A stretch of DNA of 64,000 nucleotides from an uncultured Lysobacteraceae bacterium (GTDB taxonomy: Bacteria; Pseudomonadota; Gammaproteobacteria; Xanthomonadales; Xanthomonadaceae), in assembly GCA_937897645.1 (NCBI GenBank), contig CALCNV010000146.1, positions 32,818 to 96,817 of the forward strand, given 5' to 3'. Both the position numbers and the translations under genes were made by a program. Positions 35,682 to 45,755 of this stretch are shown one piece after another. Below the pieces are notes generated by a model. The model had not been told where the DNA came from and did not search any database. It was given only the letters and a program-made list of their open reading frames with translations. How positions within the stretch are numbered: position 1 is the first letter of the stretch; each line of letters starts with the position of its first letter.

Positions 35682-37556
35682 ATGTCACTCATGCAACTGC
35701 AGCGCGTCGATTTCAGCATCGGCGGACCGCTCCTCCTCGAACACGTCGACCTGACCCTGGACGCCAACGAACGCGTCTGCATCGTCGGCCGCAATGGCGC
35801 GGGTAAATCCACCCTGATGCGGCTGCTGGCCGGCGAAATTACGCCTGATGACGGCGAAGTGCGCCTGCAAAATGGCGTCGTAGTCGCACGCATGGCCCAG
35901 GAAGTGCCGCAGGACACCAGCGGCACGGTGTTCGACGTGGTCGCCGAAGGCCTGGGCGACCTGGGCCACCTGCTGGCGCAGTACCACCACGCGCTTCACG
36001 ACGGCGACATGGAAGCGATGGGCGAGGCACAGGAAAAAATCGAGGCCCAGCACGGCTGGGACCTGGACCTGCGCGTACAGCAGGTACTGACCAAGCTGGA
36101 ACTGCCGGAAGACGCCGACTTCGCCGCACTGTCCGGCGGCATGAAGCGCCGCGTTTTGCTGGCCCAGGCGCTGGTACGCAAACCCGACATCCTGCTGCTG
36201 GACGAGCCGACCAACCACCTGGACATCGACGCGATCGCCTGGCTGGAAGGGTTCCTGAAGCAGTTCGAAGGCAGCATCGTCTTCGTGACCCACGACCGCA
36301 GTTTCCTGCGTGCACTGGCCACGCGCATTGTGGAAATCGACCGTGGCCATGTCACCAGCTGGCCCGGCGATTATGAAAACTACCTGCGTCGCCGCGAAGA
36401 ACGCCTGCACGCCGAAGCGCAGGAGAATGCGCGTTTCGACAAGCTGCTGGCGCAGGAAGAAATCTGGATCCGCCAGGGCATCAAGGCACGTCGCACCCGC
36501 AACGAAGGCCGCGTCACTGCATTGAAGGCGATGCGCCGCGAGCGCTCGCAACGCCGTGACCTCAGCGGCAACGTACGCATGGAAGTCTCTGCCGCGCAGA
36601 ACTCCGGCAAGAAAGTCATCGAGTTCGAGCACGTCACCCAGGCCTACGATGGCCGTGTGCTGTTGAACGATGTCTCGGCGACGATCATGCGCGGCGACCG
36701 CGTGGGCATCATCGGCCCCAATGGCGCGGGCAAGTCGACGCTGTTGAAGATCATGCTGGGCGAACTGCAGCCGCAACAGGGCGACGTGCAACTGGGTACC
36801 AGCCTGCAGGTCGCCTACTTCGACCAGCACCGCAGCCAGCTCAACGACAGCCTCAACGCCCTGGAGAACGTGGCTGAAGGCCGCGACTTCATCGAGATCA
36901 ACGGCACGCGCAAGCACATCATCGGCTACCTGCAGGACTTCCTGTTCTCGCCGGAACGCGCGCGCGCACCGATCACCCGCCTGTCCGGCGGCGAACGTAA
37001 TCGTTTGCTGCTGGCTAAGCTGTTCGCTCAGCCTTCCAACCTGCTGGTGATGGACGAACCCACCAACGACCTGGACGTGGAAACGCTGGAGTTGCTGGAA
37101 GAGTTGCTGGGCGAATACAAGGGCACCTTGTTGCTGGTCAGCCATGACCGCGAGTTCATCGACAACGTGGTCACCAGCACGCTGGTGCTGGAAGGCCAGG
37201 GCCGCCTGGCCGATTACGTGGGCGGCTACACCGACTGGGTACGCCAGCGCCCGAATGCGCTGTTCAATGCCGAATCCGCGGCCCCGGCGAAAGCATCGCC
37301 GACGCCCGTGCAGACGGCAGCGGTGGTGGCAGAACCCAAGCGCAAGCTGAGCTACAAGGACCAGCGCGAACTGGAACTGCTGCCGGCACGCATCGAACAA
37401 CTGGAAGCCGAGATCGCGGTTCGCTCCGAATCCATGAACGATGCCAAGTTCTACCAGCAGGACAGCGCCACCATCCTCGCCTTCAACGAGGCCTCGGCGA
37501 AGCTGCACGCCGACCTGGAACACGCCTACCAGCGTTGGAACGAACTCGACGCCTGA
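35682..37556 (+). CDS. uup: ABC-F ATPase, Uup-type
   Basis: This 624-residue protein has two ABC domains in tandem and no membrane segments. Domain 1 has GRNGAGKST, LSGGMKRRVLLAQAL and LLLDEPTNHLDI. Domain 2 has GPNGAGKST, LSGGERNRLLLAKL and LVMDEPTNDLDV. A linker (P-site tRNA-interaction-like) and a C-terminal coiled-coil (about 560-624) match Uup. ABC-F proteins act on ribosomes or, for Uup, on branched DNA. A TACAAT (35670-35675) lies only 7 nt before the ATG, and there is no ribosome-binding site, which suggests a leaderless message. Confidence 0.93.
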   Translation: MSLMQLQRVDFSIGGPLLLEHVDLTLDANERVCIVGRNGAGKSTLMRLLAGEITPDDGEVRLQNGVVVARMAQEVPQDTSGTVFDVVAEGLGDLGHLLAQYHHALHDGDMEAMGEAQEKIEAQHGWDLDLRVQQVLTKLELPEDADFAALSGGMKRRVLLAQALVRKPDILLLDEPTNHLDIDAIAWLEGFLKQFEGSIVFVTHDRSFLRALATRIVEIDRGHVTSWPGDYENYLRRREERLHAEAQENARFDKLLAQEEIWIRQGIKARRTRNEGRVTALKAMRRERSQRRDLSGNVRMEVSAAQNSGKKVIEFEHVTQAYDGRVLLNDVSATIMRGDRVGIIGPNGAGKSTLLKIMLGELQPQQGDVQLGTSLQVAYFDQHRSQLNDSLNALENVAEGRDFIEINGTRKHIIGYLQDFLFSPERARAPITRLSGGERNRLLLAKLFAQPSNLLVMDEPTNDLDVETLELLEELLGEYKGTLLLVSHDREFIDNVVTSTLVLEGQGRLADYVGGYTDWVRQRPNALFNAESAAPAKASPTPVQTAAVVAEPKRKLSYKDQRELELLPARIEQLEAEIAVRSESMNDAKFYQQDSATILAFNEASAKLHADLEHAYQRWNELDA

Positions 37557-37571
37557 CATCAGTAGCTGGGC

Positions 37572-37637
37572 GTAGGAGCGACGTGAGTCGCGAAGTGTTT
37601 TCCGTATTTTTTCAGTCGCGACTTACGTCGCTCCTAC
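37572..37637. repeat. SMAG-like REP dimer (GTAGGAGCGACGTGAGTCGCGA type)
   Basis: Inverted copies of the 9.3-kb unit flank a 22-bp spacer that includes TTTTCCGTATTTTTTC. It lies between uup and the lipase gene. Confidence 0.8.
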
Positions 37638-37651
37638 GCTGGGTATCGAAC

Positions 37652-38482
37652 ATGGAAGCATCCGTCCTTGACTTCCAAACTCGCGATGGCCTGATGTTGC
37701 ACTTCAACGACTGGCCTGCATCCCATCCCCGCGCACGCCTGCTGCTAGTCCACGGCCTTGGCGAACACAGTGGCCGCTATACCGCGCTCGCTGGCGAACT
37801 GAATGCACTCGGCATCTCCGTGCGCGCTTTCGACCATCGTGGGCATGGTCGCTCACAGGGCAAGCGCGGCGTGGTTGGCAAAGAGGCGGATTGCCTGTCA
37901 CGCGACACCGCCGAAGTCTTCAAAGCCTATGCCGCCGAAGGCAACGACTTGCCTTTCCTGCTCGGCCATAGCATGGGTGGCTTGGTCGTGATGCACACCG
38001 TGGCGAAACACGGACTGCGCCCGCGCGGGCTGATCGCTTCCTCGCCCGCATTGGCGTCGCATGCCGGGAAGCTTGATCGGATGCTCAGCAAGATCCTGTT
38101 TCGCGTAGCGCCCGATTTCACCGTGGCAAACGGGCTGCCTGCCGACAAGCTCTCGCACGCGCCTGGCGTAGAACGCGCCTACCTGGATGACCCGCTCAAC
38201 CACAACCGCATCAGCGCGCGACTCGCGCGGTATCTGTTCGACGCAGGTCCGGCAGTCATCGCCACTGCATCGACATGGTCCGTTCCCACCTTGCTGCAGA
38301 TTGCTGGCAATGATCGACTGGTAGATCCTGCAGGCGCTCGCGCGTTTGCCCAAGGTGCACGTCGCGAAGTGGTAGAAGTGCAGGAGTACGCCGATCTCTA
38401 CCACGAGATCTACAACGAAGCCGAGCCGGCACGCAGCCAAGTGGTGGCCGATCTCAGCACATGGCTGCGAACACACCTGTAG
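37652..38482 (+). CDS. Monoacylglycerol lipase/lysophospholipase-type alpha/beta hydrolase
   Basis: This 276-residue protein has LLLVHGLGEHSGRYTALA, FDHRGHGRSQGKRG, the nucleophile elbow LLGHSMGGLV, the acid region LLQIAGNDRLVDP and the late His in YHEIYNE. The pattern is that of Hydrolase_4/serine aminopeptidase S33 family monoglyceride lipases. There is no signal peptide, so it should work in the cytosol on lipid esters. ATG 37652 is used because earlier in-frame codons run through the REP element. Confidence 0.9.
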   Translation: MEASVLDFQTRDGLMLHFNDWPASHPRARLLLVHGLGEHSGRYTALAGELNALGISVRAFDHRGHGRSQGKRGVVGKEADCLSRDTAEVFKAYAAEGNDLPFLLGHSMGGLVVMHTVAKHGLRPRGLIASSPALASHAGKLDRMLSKILFRVAPDFTVANGLPADKLSHAPGVERAYLDDPLNHNRISARLARYLFDAGPAVIATASTWSVPTLLQIAGNDRLVDPAGARAFAQGARREVVEVQEYADLYHEIYNEAEPARSQVVADLSTWLRTHL

Positions 38483-38555
38483 GAGCGCCCCATGGGCGCG
38501 AGCTCTTTTTTTGCGCGATCCCCACGAAGAGCCCGCGCCCATAGGGCGCTCCTAC
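38479..38555. repeat. SMAG-like REP dimer (GTAGGAGCGCCCCATGGGCGCGAGCTC type)
   Basis: Two facing units, GTAGGAGCGCCCCATGGGCG and CGCCCATAGGGCGCTCCTAC, lie between converging genes; the left unit begins inside the lipase stop codon. The same family occurs at 44643-44715. Confidence 0.8.
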
Positions 38556-38562
38556 CGAAGGC

Positions 38563-41271
38563 TTAACCGGTGTTCTGCACGCCTTGTGACACGCCGTTGA
38601 CGCTGGCCACCAGGGCACGCAGCAGGGTTTCGTCCTCGCGGCCGCTGTCCCGCCAGCGTTTCAACAGGTCCACCTGCAGCACACTGATCGGATCGACATA
38701 CGGATTGCGCAAGCGGATGGACAAGGCCAGGCGCTGGTCGTGCTGCAGCAGCCACGCATCGCCACTCAATGCCATCACCCATTTCAAGGTGAGTGCGTGC
38801 TCCTGCTCGATCAGCGGGAAGAATTGATCGTGTAACGGCCCGGACATGCGCGAGAACATCGCCGCGATGCTCAGGTCGCCCTTGGCCAGCACCATGGAAA
38901 TGTCGTCAAGGAAGGTCCTGAAGAACGGCCAGTCACGCGCCATCTCGCGCAGCGTCGCTTCGCCGCCCGCATCCACGACCGCCTGCAAACCACTGCCTAC
39001 GCCGTACCAGCCCGGGATGACGGCCCGCGACTGGCTCCACGCGAACACCCACGGAATCGCACGCAAGTTGGTCAGCGCGGCGTCTTCGCCCAGGCGACGT
39101 GAAGGGCGCGAACCCAGGGTCATGCGTTCGATCACGTCGATCGGCGTGGCATTGCGGAAATAGTCCATGAACTTCGGCGCGCCCACGAAGCCGCGGTACG
39201 CGCGCGTACTTTCCTTCGCCACCACGTCCATGGTTTCCCGCCATTGCACCTCGCGCGGCTCCTGCGCACGCGGACGCAGGCTGGCGACGAGCACCGCGCC
39301 GGTCGCTTGCTCCAGCGAACGCAGGGCCAGCGCACGAATCCCGTACTTGCGATGGATCACTTCGCCCTGCTCGGTCACGCGCAGGCGCCCGTCCACGCTT
39401 CCGCGTGGCGAGGCCTCCACCGCACGCGTGGTCTTGCCACCACCACGGCTGATGGAACCGCCGCGGCCGTGGAAGAAGGTCAGCTTGATGCCCAGTTCAT
39501 TGGCCGCCTGCAGCAATTCCACCTGTCCGCGTTGCAGGCCCCAGCGCGACGCGGCGATGCCGCCGTCTTTGCCGCTGTCGGAATACCCCAGCATCACCAT
39601 CTGCACGTTATCGCGTGCTTCAAGATGCGCACGATAGACGGGATCGGCCAACAGGTCGCGTAGCGTGTCCGGGCCGTGCTGCAGGTCGTCGACGGTTTCG
39701 AACAAGGGCGCGATATCCAGCGGCACGGCGCCGTTTTCATCCACCAGCCCACCACGCCGCGCCAGCGCCAGCACGGTCAGTACGTCGGCGCGGTTGTGCG
39801 CCATGCTGATGATGTAGGCACCCAAGGCATCGGTGCCGTGCAAGTGGCGTGCTTCGCTGAGCGCTGCGAAGACCGCATCCATGCGCAGGCCGATTTCGTC
39901 ATCATGCTTCGGGAGTATTTTCTCGCCACTCGCGTACGGGCCAAGCAGACCACCGCGTTCGACCGCATCGCGTGATTCCCAGCTTTCATCCTGCAAGGCT
40001 GCCGCCACCGCACGCGCATGCACGCTGGATTCCTGGCGCACGTCGAGCCGTGCCAAATGAAAACCGAAACTGCGTACGCGCCAGGCCAGCCTACGCACCG
40101 CGAACCAGCCGGCATGCACGCCACGGTTCTGTTCCAGGCTGTGCAGGATCAGGCCGACGTCGTCTGCGAACTCCTGCGGCGAGGCATAGCCCTCCGGCGC
40201 ATCGTCCAGCGTCGCCTGCAGGCGCGCACGCATCAGATCATTGAGCAGGCGATACGGCTGGTCGGCATGTCGCGGCTTGGAGCGTGCGGCGGCCTGTGGC
40301 AACAGCGCACGGTAGCGTTCGACCTGCGCTTCCACTTCCGGCGACACGCCCACCACGTCTTTCGACTGGCTCAACAGCGTGGTGAGCTGGCGCAGTTCCT
40401 TCAGGTACAACTGCAGGATGGCGCGTCGCTGCGCGCGCAAAGTCGCGGCGATCGTGCTGCCGTCGACATTCGGGTTGCCGTCCATGTCGCCGCCCACCCA
40501 GGTGCCGAAGCGCAACAGGCGTGGCACGTCGATGGTGGTCCCGAAAGTTTCGCCGAGCGCGGTCTCCAGCGTTTCGTACAAGACCGGCATGACCCGGTAC
40601 AGCACGTTGGTCAGGTAGAAACCTACGTGCTCGCGCTCGTCCTCGACGCCAGGGCGCACCGGCGAGGAATCCGCGGTCTGCCACGCCGAGGTCAGCGCCA
40701 TGCGGAAGCGCGCGATGTCGGTGGCACGTTCGCCGGGCGTGCGCTGGCCGTCCAGGTCGTTGACCAGGCTGGCCACCATCAATTGCTCTTTCTCCAGCAA
40801 GGCGCGGCGCACGGCCTCGGTCGGATGCGCGGTGAAAACCGGTTCGATGTCGATGCGCGGCAGCCACTCGGCCAGTTCCGCCAAGTCCACGCCTTGCGCC
40901 TTGAGCTTGATCAGTGCCGCGTGCAGCCCATCGGGTTGCGGCGCGCTGCCGGTGCGCTGGTAATCGCGGCGGCGGCGGATGCGGTGCACGCGCTCGGCGA
41001 TGTTGACCACCTGGAAGTAGGCGCTGAAGGCGCGCACCAGCGACTCGGCGTGGTGCGGCTCCAGCCCGGCCAGCAGGCGGGCCAGCGATTGCGGCGGCTC
41101 GTCGCCCTGGCGGCGGGCGATGGCGCTGGTGCGGACTTTTTCCACTTCCTTCAGGAAGTCGGGCGATACCTGCTCGGCCAGCATGTCGCCCACCAGGGCG
41201 CCCAGGCGGCGGACATCGTCACGGAGGGGCGCGTCCGGGGGCGCGAACTCGAGGCTGCGTGGGTCGTTCAT
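38563..41271 (-). CDS. ppc: Phosphoenolpyruvate carboxylase
   Basis: This 902-residue enzyme carboxylates PEP to oxaloacetate, replenishing the TCA cycle. Catalytic stretches are [15 protein letters not shown] (active His), [33 protein letters not shown] and the canonical C-terminal ending VQNTG. The length matches bacterial PEPC. ATG 41271 gives the normal MNDPRSLEF start. It counteracts PckG at the other end of the window and is divergent from the ahcY riboswitch. Confidence 0.97.
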   Translation of the reverse strand: MNDPRSLEFAPPDAPLRDDVRRLGALVGDMLAEQVSPDFLKEVEKVRTSAIARRQGDEPPQSLARLLAGLEPHHAESLVRAFSAYFQVVNIAERVHRIRRRRDYQRTGSAPQPDGLHAALIKLKAQGVDLAELAEWLPRIDIEPVFTAHPTEAVRRALLEKEQLMVASLVNDLDGQRTPGERATDIARFRMALTSAWQTADSSPVRPGVEDEREHVGFYLTNVLYRVMPVLYETLETALGETFGTTIDVPRLLRFGTWVGGDMDGNPNVDGSTIAATLRAQRRAILQLYLKELRQLTTLLSQSKDVVGVSPEVEAQVERYRALLPQAAARSKPRHADQPYRLLNDLMRARLQATLDDAPEGYASPQEFADDVGLILHSLEQNRGVHAGWFAVRRLAWRVRSFGFHLARLDVRQESSVHARAVAAALQDESWESRDAVERGGLLGPYASGEKILPKHDDEIGLRMDAVFAALSEARHLHGTDALGAYIISMAHNRADVLTVLALARRGGLVDENGAVPLDIAPLFETVDDLQHGPDTLRDLLADPVYRAHLEARDNVQMVMLGYSDSGKDGGIAASRWGLQRGQVELLQAANELGIKLTFFHGRGGSISRGGGKTTRAVEASPRGSVDGRLRVTEQGEVIHRKYGIRALALRSLEQATGAVLVASLRPRAQEPREVQWRETMDVVAKESTRAYRGFVGAPKFMDYFRNATPIDVIERMTLGSRPSRRLGEDAALTNLRAIPWVFAWSQSRAVIPGWYGVGSGLQAVVDAGGEATLREMARDWPFFRTFLDDISMVLAKGDLSIAAMFSRMSGPLHDQFFPLIEQEHALTLKWVMALSGDAWLLQHDQRLALSIRLRNPYVDPISVLQVDLLKRWRDSGREDETLLRALVASVNGVSQGVQNTG

Positions 41272-41382
41272 GGGTTTGTCGGGCTGTTGGCAGGCGGTGG
41301 GGTCGCCCAACCCGAGCGTACCCTAAGCCGACCGGCTCTGGATATCTTTCCATCCGGAAGAAGCGATATAATGACCCGCCTT

Positions 41383-41503
41383 CGCTGAGGGGCGCTGCGA
41401 CCGAGACATGTGCGGATCCTTCCGCAAGAGCCCGCACCTCCATGTGCGGGGATTCAACATAGTCCGGCCAGGCTTGGCGAAAAGTTCCTGCAACGGCGCC
41501 CGG
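41383..41503 (+). promoter_or_regulatory. S-adenosylhomocysteine (SAH) riboswitch
   Basis: The leader of ahcY carries the conserved SAH riboswitch words GAGGGGCGCTGCGACCG (41388-41404), CCAGGCTTGGCG (41468-41479) and GCAACGGCGCCCG. The first and last can pair as P1, and a variable hairpin CCCGCACC..ATGTGCGGG sits between. A perfect -10 TATAAT (41367-41372) lies just upstream. SAH binding is known to turn on ahcY, so the switch would raise SAH hydrolase when SAH accumulates. Confidence 0.88.
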
Positions 41504-41544
41504 ATACCCTGCGATCCCAGATCGCATACACCGGAGCAACCGCC

Positions 41545-42975
41545 ATGAACGCAGTACGCAAATTCGCCCAAGACGGCGATTACAAGGTCGCCGACCTTTC
41601 TCTGGCCGATTGGGGCCGCAAGGAACTGGACATCGCCGAGCACGAGATGCCGGGCCTGATGTCGATCCGCAAGAAATATTCGGCCAGCAAGCCGCTCAAC
41701 GGCGTGCGCGTCACCGGCTCGCTGCACATGACCATCCAGACCGCCGTGCTGATCGAAACGCTGAAGGATATCGGCGCCGACGTGCGCTGGGCCTCGTGCA
41801 ACATCTTCTCCACCCAGGACCATGCCGCCGCCGCGATCGCTGTCACCGGCACGCCGGTGTTCGCCTGGAAGGGCGAGTCGCTGGAAGAGTATTGGGACTG
41901 CACGCTGGACGCGCTGACCTTCCCCGGCATGAAGGGCCCGGAACTGGTCGTCGATGACGGCGGCGATGTCACCCTGCTGATCCACAAGGGCTATGAGCTT
42001 GAGAATGGCTCCAAATGGGTCGACGAACCCGCGTCCTCGCACGAGGAAGGCGTGATCAAGGCCCTGCTCAAGCGCGTTGCGGTCGAGCGTCCCGGCTTCT
42101 GGCACACCGTGGTCAAGGACTGGAAGGGCGTGTCCGAAGAAACCACCACCGGCGTACACCGCCTGTACCAGATGGTCCAGGCCAAGTCGCTGCTGGTGCC
42201 TGCCATCAACGTCAATGACTCGGTCACCAAGTCCAAGTTCGACAACCTCTACGGCTGCCGTGAATCGCTGGCCGATGGCCTGAAGCGCGCGATGGACGTG
42301 ATGCTGGCCGGCAAGGTTGCCGTAGTCTGTGGTTACGGTGACGTCGGCAAGGGTTCGGCGCATTCGCTGCGCGCCTATGGCGCCCGCGTCGTGGTCACCG
42401 AGATCGACCCGATCAATGCCCTGCAGGCGTCGATGGAAGGCTTCGAAGTCAACACCGTCGAAAGCACCCTCGGCCGCGGTGACATCTACGTCACCACCAC
42501 CGGCAACAAGGACGTGCTGACCGTCGAACACCTGAGCCAGATGAAAGACCAGGCCATCGTCTGCAACATCGGCCACTTCGACAACGAGATCCAGGTCGAT
42601 GCGCTGAATGCCTTGCCAGGCGTCACCAAGCTCAACATCAAGCCGCAGGTCGACAAATACACGTTCAAGGACGGCCGTGCGATCTTCCTGCTGGCCGAAG
42701 GCCGCCTGGTCAACCTGGGTTGCGCTACTGGCCACCCGAGCTTCGTCATGTCCAATTCGTTCTCGAACCAGACCCTGGCGCAGATCGACCTGTGGGCGAA
42801 CAAGGACACTTACGAGGCCAAGGTCTACATCCTGCCGAAGAAGCTGGACGAGGAAGTGGCGCGCCTGCACCTGGAGAAGATCGGCGTGGTGTTGACCACG
42901 CTGACTCCGGAACAGGCCGCCTACCTGGACGTCAACGTCGACGGCCCGTACAAGCCTGAGCATTACCGCTACTGA
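41545..42975 (+). CDS. ahcY: S-adenosylhomocysteine hydrolase
   Basis: This 476-residue NAD-dependent enzyme splits SAH into adenosine and homocysteine. Motifs are [33 protein letters not shown], the NAD-binding [17 protein letters not shown] and the canonical C-terminus [12 protein letters not shown] 41545 has GGAG upstream and lies just after the riboswitch. A GC-rich terminator follows. The gene recycles SAH formed from MetK product and feeds homocysteine to the MetF-dependent remethylation pathway next door. Confidence 0.98.
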   Translation: MNAVRKFAQDGDYKVADLSLADWGRKELDIAEHEMPGLMSIRKKYSASKPLNGVRVTGSLHMTIQTAVLIETLKDIGADVRWASCNIFSTQDHAAAAIAVTGTPVFAWKGESLEEYWDCTLDALTFPGMKGPELVVDDGGDVTLLIHKGYELENGSKWVDEPASSHEEGVIKALLKRVAVERPGFWHTVVKDWKGVSEETTTGVHRLYQMVQAKSLLVPAINVNDSVTKSKFDNLYGCRESLADGLKRAMDVMLAGKVAVVCGYGDVGKGSAHSLRAYGARVVVTEIDPINALQASMEGFEVNTVESTLGRGDIYVTTTGNKDVLTVEHLSQMKDQAIVCNIGHFDNEIQVDALNALPGVTKLNIKPQVDKYTFKDGRAIFLLAEGRLVNLGCATGHPSFVMSNSFSNQTLAQIDLWANKDTYEAKVYILPKKLDEEVARLHLEKIGVVLTTLTPEQAAYLDVNVDGPYKPEHYRY

Positions 42976-42984
42976 GCAAGACCC

Positions 42985-43014
42985 GACGGGCGGCTTCGGC
43001 CGCCCGTGTTCTTT
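42985..43014 (+). terminator. ahcY terminator
   Basis: ACGGGCGGC-TTCG-GCCGCCCGT forms a stable tetraloop hairpin followed by GTTCTTTC. Confidence 0.8.
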
Positions 43015-43017
43015 CGG

Positions 43018-43133
43018 CAGTCATTCCCGCGAAGTCGGAGGCGCTTTTCAACGGCGCAGCCGGTAAACCCAGCGACTTGGATTTCGACAATCCACTGCAA
43101 CGTCCTTGGGTCCCCGCCTTCGCGGGGATGACG
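43018..43133. repeat. Inverted-repeat element with GTCATTCCCGCGAAG ends
   Basis: The ends GTCATTCCCGCGAAG and CTTCGCGGGGATGAC face each other across about 85 bp, between ahcY and metF. This CCCGCG..CGCGGG palindromic repeat type is widespread in proteobacterial intergenic DNA. Confidence 0.7.
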
Positions 43134-43163
43134 ATCCGTTCTACAAAAACGTGGACTTCGTCG

Positions 43164-43991
43164 ATGCACATTCCCGTCTCCTTCGAGTTCTATCCCCCCA
43201 AGACCGACGAACAGCGCACGCAGCTGGACCGCACCGCGGAAAAGCTTAAAGCGCATTCGCCCGAATATGTTTCTTGCACGTTCGGCGCTGGCGGATCAAC
43301 GCTGAGCTATACCTCTGAAACCGTGCGCCATCTCAACCAGACCCATGGTTTCGATGCGGCGCCGCACCTGTCCTGCGTGGGCGGAAGCCGCGAGGAAATC
43401 CGTGAACTGCTGCGCCTGTACCGCGCCCTGGGCTGCAAACGCATCGTCGCGCTGCGTGGCGATTTGCCTTCGGGCATGGGCCATCCCGGTGATCTGCGCT
43501 ATGCGTCTGAACTGATCGAGTTCATCCGCGCCGAACACGGCGACGCCTTCCATATCGAAGTAGGCGCGTATCCGGAAACACACCCGCAATCCGACGATGC
43601 ACTGACCGACCTCAAGCACTTCAAGGCCAAGGTCGACGCGGGTGCCAACGGCGCCATCACCCAGTATTTCTACAACGCCGACGCGTATTTCCACTTCGTC
43701 GATGCCGTGCGCAAGCTGGGCGTGGAGATCCCGATCATTCCCGGCATCATGCCTATTTCCAACTACACCCAGCTCAAGCGCTTCTCCGAGGCCTGTGGCG
43801 CGGAAATCCCGCGCTGGATCGGCAAGCGCATGCAGGCCTTGGGCGATGACGCGGATGGCATCCGCGAGTTCGGTGCCGACGTGGTGGCAGGTCTCTGCCA
43901 ACGCCTGGTTGCCGGTGGCGCGCCTGCCCTGCACTTCTACACGCTCAACCTGGCCAAGCCCACCCAGTCGGTTTTGTCACGGATTGGCTGA
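43164..43991 (+). CDS. metF: 5,10-Methylenetetrahydrofolate reductase
   Basis: This 275-residue FAD-dependent TIM barrel reduces methylene-THF to methyl-THF for methionine synthesis. Seen are VSFEFYPPKTDEQRTQL with the catalytic Glu, CTFGAGGSTLSYT, VALRGDLPSG and GGANGAITQYFYNAD-like KVDAGANGAITQYFYN, plus IPIIPGIMPISNYTQLKRF. ATG 43164 starts after the repeat element. It links folate one-carbon units (GcvT) to the SAM cycle (MetK, AhcY). Confidence 0.96.
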   Translation: MHIPVSFEFYPPKTDEQRTQLDRTAEKLKAHSPEYVSCTFGAGGSTLSYTSETVRHLNQTHGFDAAPHLSCVGGSREEIRELLRLYRALGCKRIVALRGDLPSGMGHPGDLRYASELIEFIRAEHGDAFHIEVGAYPETHPQSDDALTDLKHFKAKVDAGANGAITQYFYNADAYFHFVDAVRKLGVEIPIIPGIMPISNYTQLKRFSEACGAEIPRWIGKRMQALGDDADGIREFGADVVAGLCQRLVAGGAPALHFYTLNLAKPTQSVLSRIG

Positions 43992-44040
43992 ACACGCCGT
44001 CCGTCGACCTTCCCTCGCCTGAGGCCGCGGGTTAGGCTGC

Positions 44041-44634
44041 GTGGCGATGCGCTCACTCTTGACCCTCACGCTGCTGGCAGGTGCCTGCTTCTACGCAGCC
44101 GCCTTCCCCGCGTTTGCACAGAAGAAAGTACAGCGCTGCACGGCGATGAATGGCGAAACCATCTACACCGACAAGCGTTGCGAAGACGTGGGCGGCATGG
44201 ACCGGTTGCCGCGCGTTTCGTCCGGCGGCATGGGCGGGTCCAGCATGTTCCGCAGCGGTTGCTCGCGCACGCTGAGCGACCTTGTGTACCAGATCACCGC
44301 TGCCATCGAGAACAACGACGTGAATCGCCTGGCCAGCGTGTACCAGTGGAATGGCGTATCCAATGTCGCGGCCAACAACATCCTCGACAAGCTGGAAGCC
44401 ATCGTCCAGCGGCCACTGGTGGATATCGTCCCCGTGCGCCCGCAACCACCGCCGATCGTCGATGAAGCGGGCGTGGTGATCGACGAAAACGAGGACGGCT
44501 ACTATCCGCAATCCAGCGCGCGCGTGCGCCCCGTTGGCCTGCGCCTGGAACAGACTCTGAAAAATGGCAGCACGCCTTCGCGCACCTATATGGGGCTGCA
44601 GCGCAGCTACAACTGTTTCTGGGTCAGCCTGTAG
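44041..44634 (+). CDS. Exported protein with N-terminal DUF4124-like region
   Basis: This protein of about 197 residues has a signal peptide (MRSLLTLTLLAGACFYAAAF, cleavage near PAFA). A short segment follows, QRCTAMNGETIYTDKRCED, which resembles the Cys-containing core of DUF4124. The rest has no recognised domain. The start may be GTG 44041 or ATG 44047. It lies alone between metF and ilvE; the function is unknown. Confidence 0.75.
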   Translation: MAMRSLLTLTLLAGACFYAAAFPAFAQKKVQRCTAMNGETIYTDKRCEDVGGMDRLPRVSSGGMGGSSMFRSGCSRTLSDLVYQITAAIENNDVNRLASVYQWNGVSNVAANNILDKLEAIVQRPLVDIVPVRPQPPPIVDEAGVVIDENEDGYYPQSSARVRPVGLRLEQTLKNGSTPSRTYMGLQRSYNCFWVSL

Positions 44635-44642
44635 CTGCCTGT

Positions 44643-44715
44643 GTAGGAGCGCCCCATGGGCGCGAGCTCTTGGCTCCGGCCACCTGAGAAGCTCGCGCCC
44701 ATGGGGCGCTCCTAC
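44643..44715. repeat. SMAG-like REP dimer (GTAGGAGCGCCCCATGGGCGCGAGCTC type)
   Basis: Facing copies, GTAGGAGCGCCCCATGGGCG and CGCCCATGGGGCGCTCCTAC, are separated by about 25 bp, just after the DUF4124-like gene and shortly before ilvE. Confidence 0.8.
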
Positions 44716-44756
44716 CTTGGGAATGGCAGAATGAAACTCTCCAACGGAGCCCCCGC

Positions 44757-45668
44757 ATGAACTTCCCCGACAAGATCTGGCACAACGGCGTCATCAAGCC
44801 CTGGGCTGAAGCCACTACGCACGTGATGGCGCATGCCATCCACTACGGCTCGTCCGTGTTCGAAGGCCTGCGCGCCTACGAAACACCGAAAGGCACGGCG
44901 ATCTTCCGCCTGCACGACCACACCAGGCGCCTGTTCCAGTCCGCCAAGATCTACGACATCGAGATTCCCTATACGCCCGATGAAATCAACGCCGCCTGTC
45001 GCGAGATCATCAAGGTCAATGGCCTGAGCAAGGCCTACCTGCGACCCATCGTGTTCCGCGGCTACGGCGGCGTCGGCATCGCCGCCGACACGCCCATCGA
45101 CGTGGCCATCGCCGCCATGGAATTCGGCCGCTACCTCGGCGAGGACGGCATGGAGAACGGCATCGATGCCTGCGTCTCCAGCTGGCAACGCTTCGCACCC
45201 AACACCTTGCCTGCGGGCGCGAAGGCAGGCGGCAATTACCTGTCCGGCCAGCTGGTCACGCGCGAGGCGCGTCGCCACGGCTATGGCGAAGGCATCGCGC
45301 TGGCTTCGACTGGCCTGCTCAGCGAAGGCGCAGGCGAGAATCTGTTCCTCGTTTTCGATGGCGCCTTGCACACCACGCCGGCAAGTGCGTCGTTGCTGGC
45401 AGGCATCACCCGCAACTCCATCATCCGCCTGGCGCGCGACCACGGCATCGAAGTGGTCGAGCGCGACATCCCGCGTGAATACCTGTACCTGTGCGACGAG
45501 TTGCTGATGTGCGGCACGGCGGCGGAAATCACCCCGCTACGCTCGGTGGACGGCAAGCCGGTGGGCGATGGCAAGCCCGGGCCGGTGACCAGAAAGATCC
45601 AGCAGCTCTTCTTCGGCCTGTTCGACGGAAGCACAGAGGACAAGCACAGCTGGCTGGACTACATCTGA
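44757..45668 (+). CDS. ilvE: Branched-chain amino acid aminotransferase
   Basis: This 303-residue PLP enzyme of fold type IV interconverts branched-chain amino acids and their keto acids. The Schiff-base lysine is K156 in LPAGAKAGGNYLSGQL. Other motifs are MAHAIHYGSSVFEGLRAYE, GLLSEGAGENLFLV and LMCGTAAEITPLRSVDG. The length and C-terminus fit the family. It is bounded on both sides by REP dimers and appears to be a single-gene unit. Confidence 0.96.
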   Translation: MNFPDKIWHNGVIKPWAEATTHVMAHAIHYGSSVFEGLRAYETPKGTAIFRLHDHTRRLFQSAKIYDIEIPYTPDEINAACREIIKVNGLSKAYLRPIVFRGYGGVGIAADTPIDVAIAAMEFGRYLGEDGMENGIDACVSSWQRFAPNTLPAGAKAGGNYLSGQLVTREARRHGYGEGIALASTGLLSEGAGENLFLVFDGALHTTPASASLLAGITRNSIIRLARDHGIEVVERDIPREYLYLCDELLMCGTAAEITPLRSVDGKPVGDGKPGPVTRKIQQLFFGLFDGSTEDKHSWLDYI

Positions 45669-45680
45669 TGCATGCCCTGC

Positions 45681-45744
45681 AGATCCGAGCTTGCTCGGAT
45701 GCCGGTGGCGCAAGATCAAGAGCAGCCGAGCAAGCTCGGCTCTA
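45681..45744. repeat. REP dimer of the CCGAGCTTGCTCGG type
   Basis: AGATCCGAGCTTGCTCGG and CCGAGCAAGCTCGGCTCTA flank a 27-bp spacer between ilvE and the converging histidine kinase gene. Confidence 0.75.
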
Positions 45745-45755
45745 AATGAAAGGTT

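Noticed and set aside
35685..37559. 624-residue reverse frame spanning uup
   Set aside because: Exact antisense of an ABC-F gene whose motifs are all intact on the forward strand.
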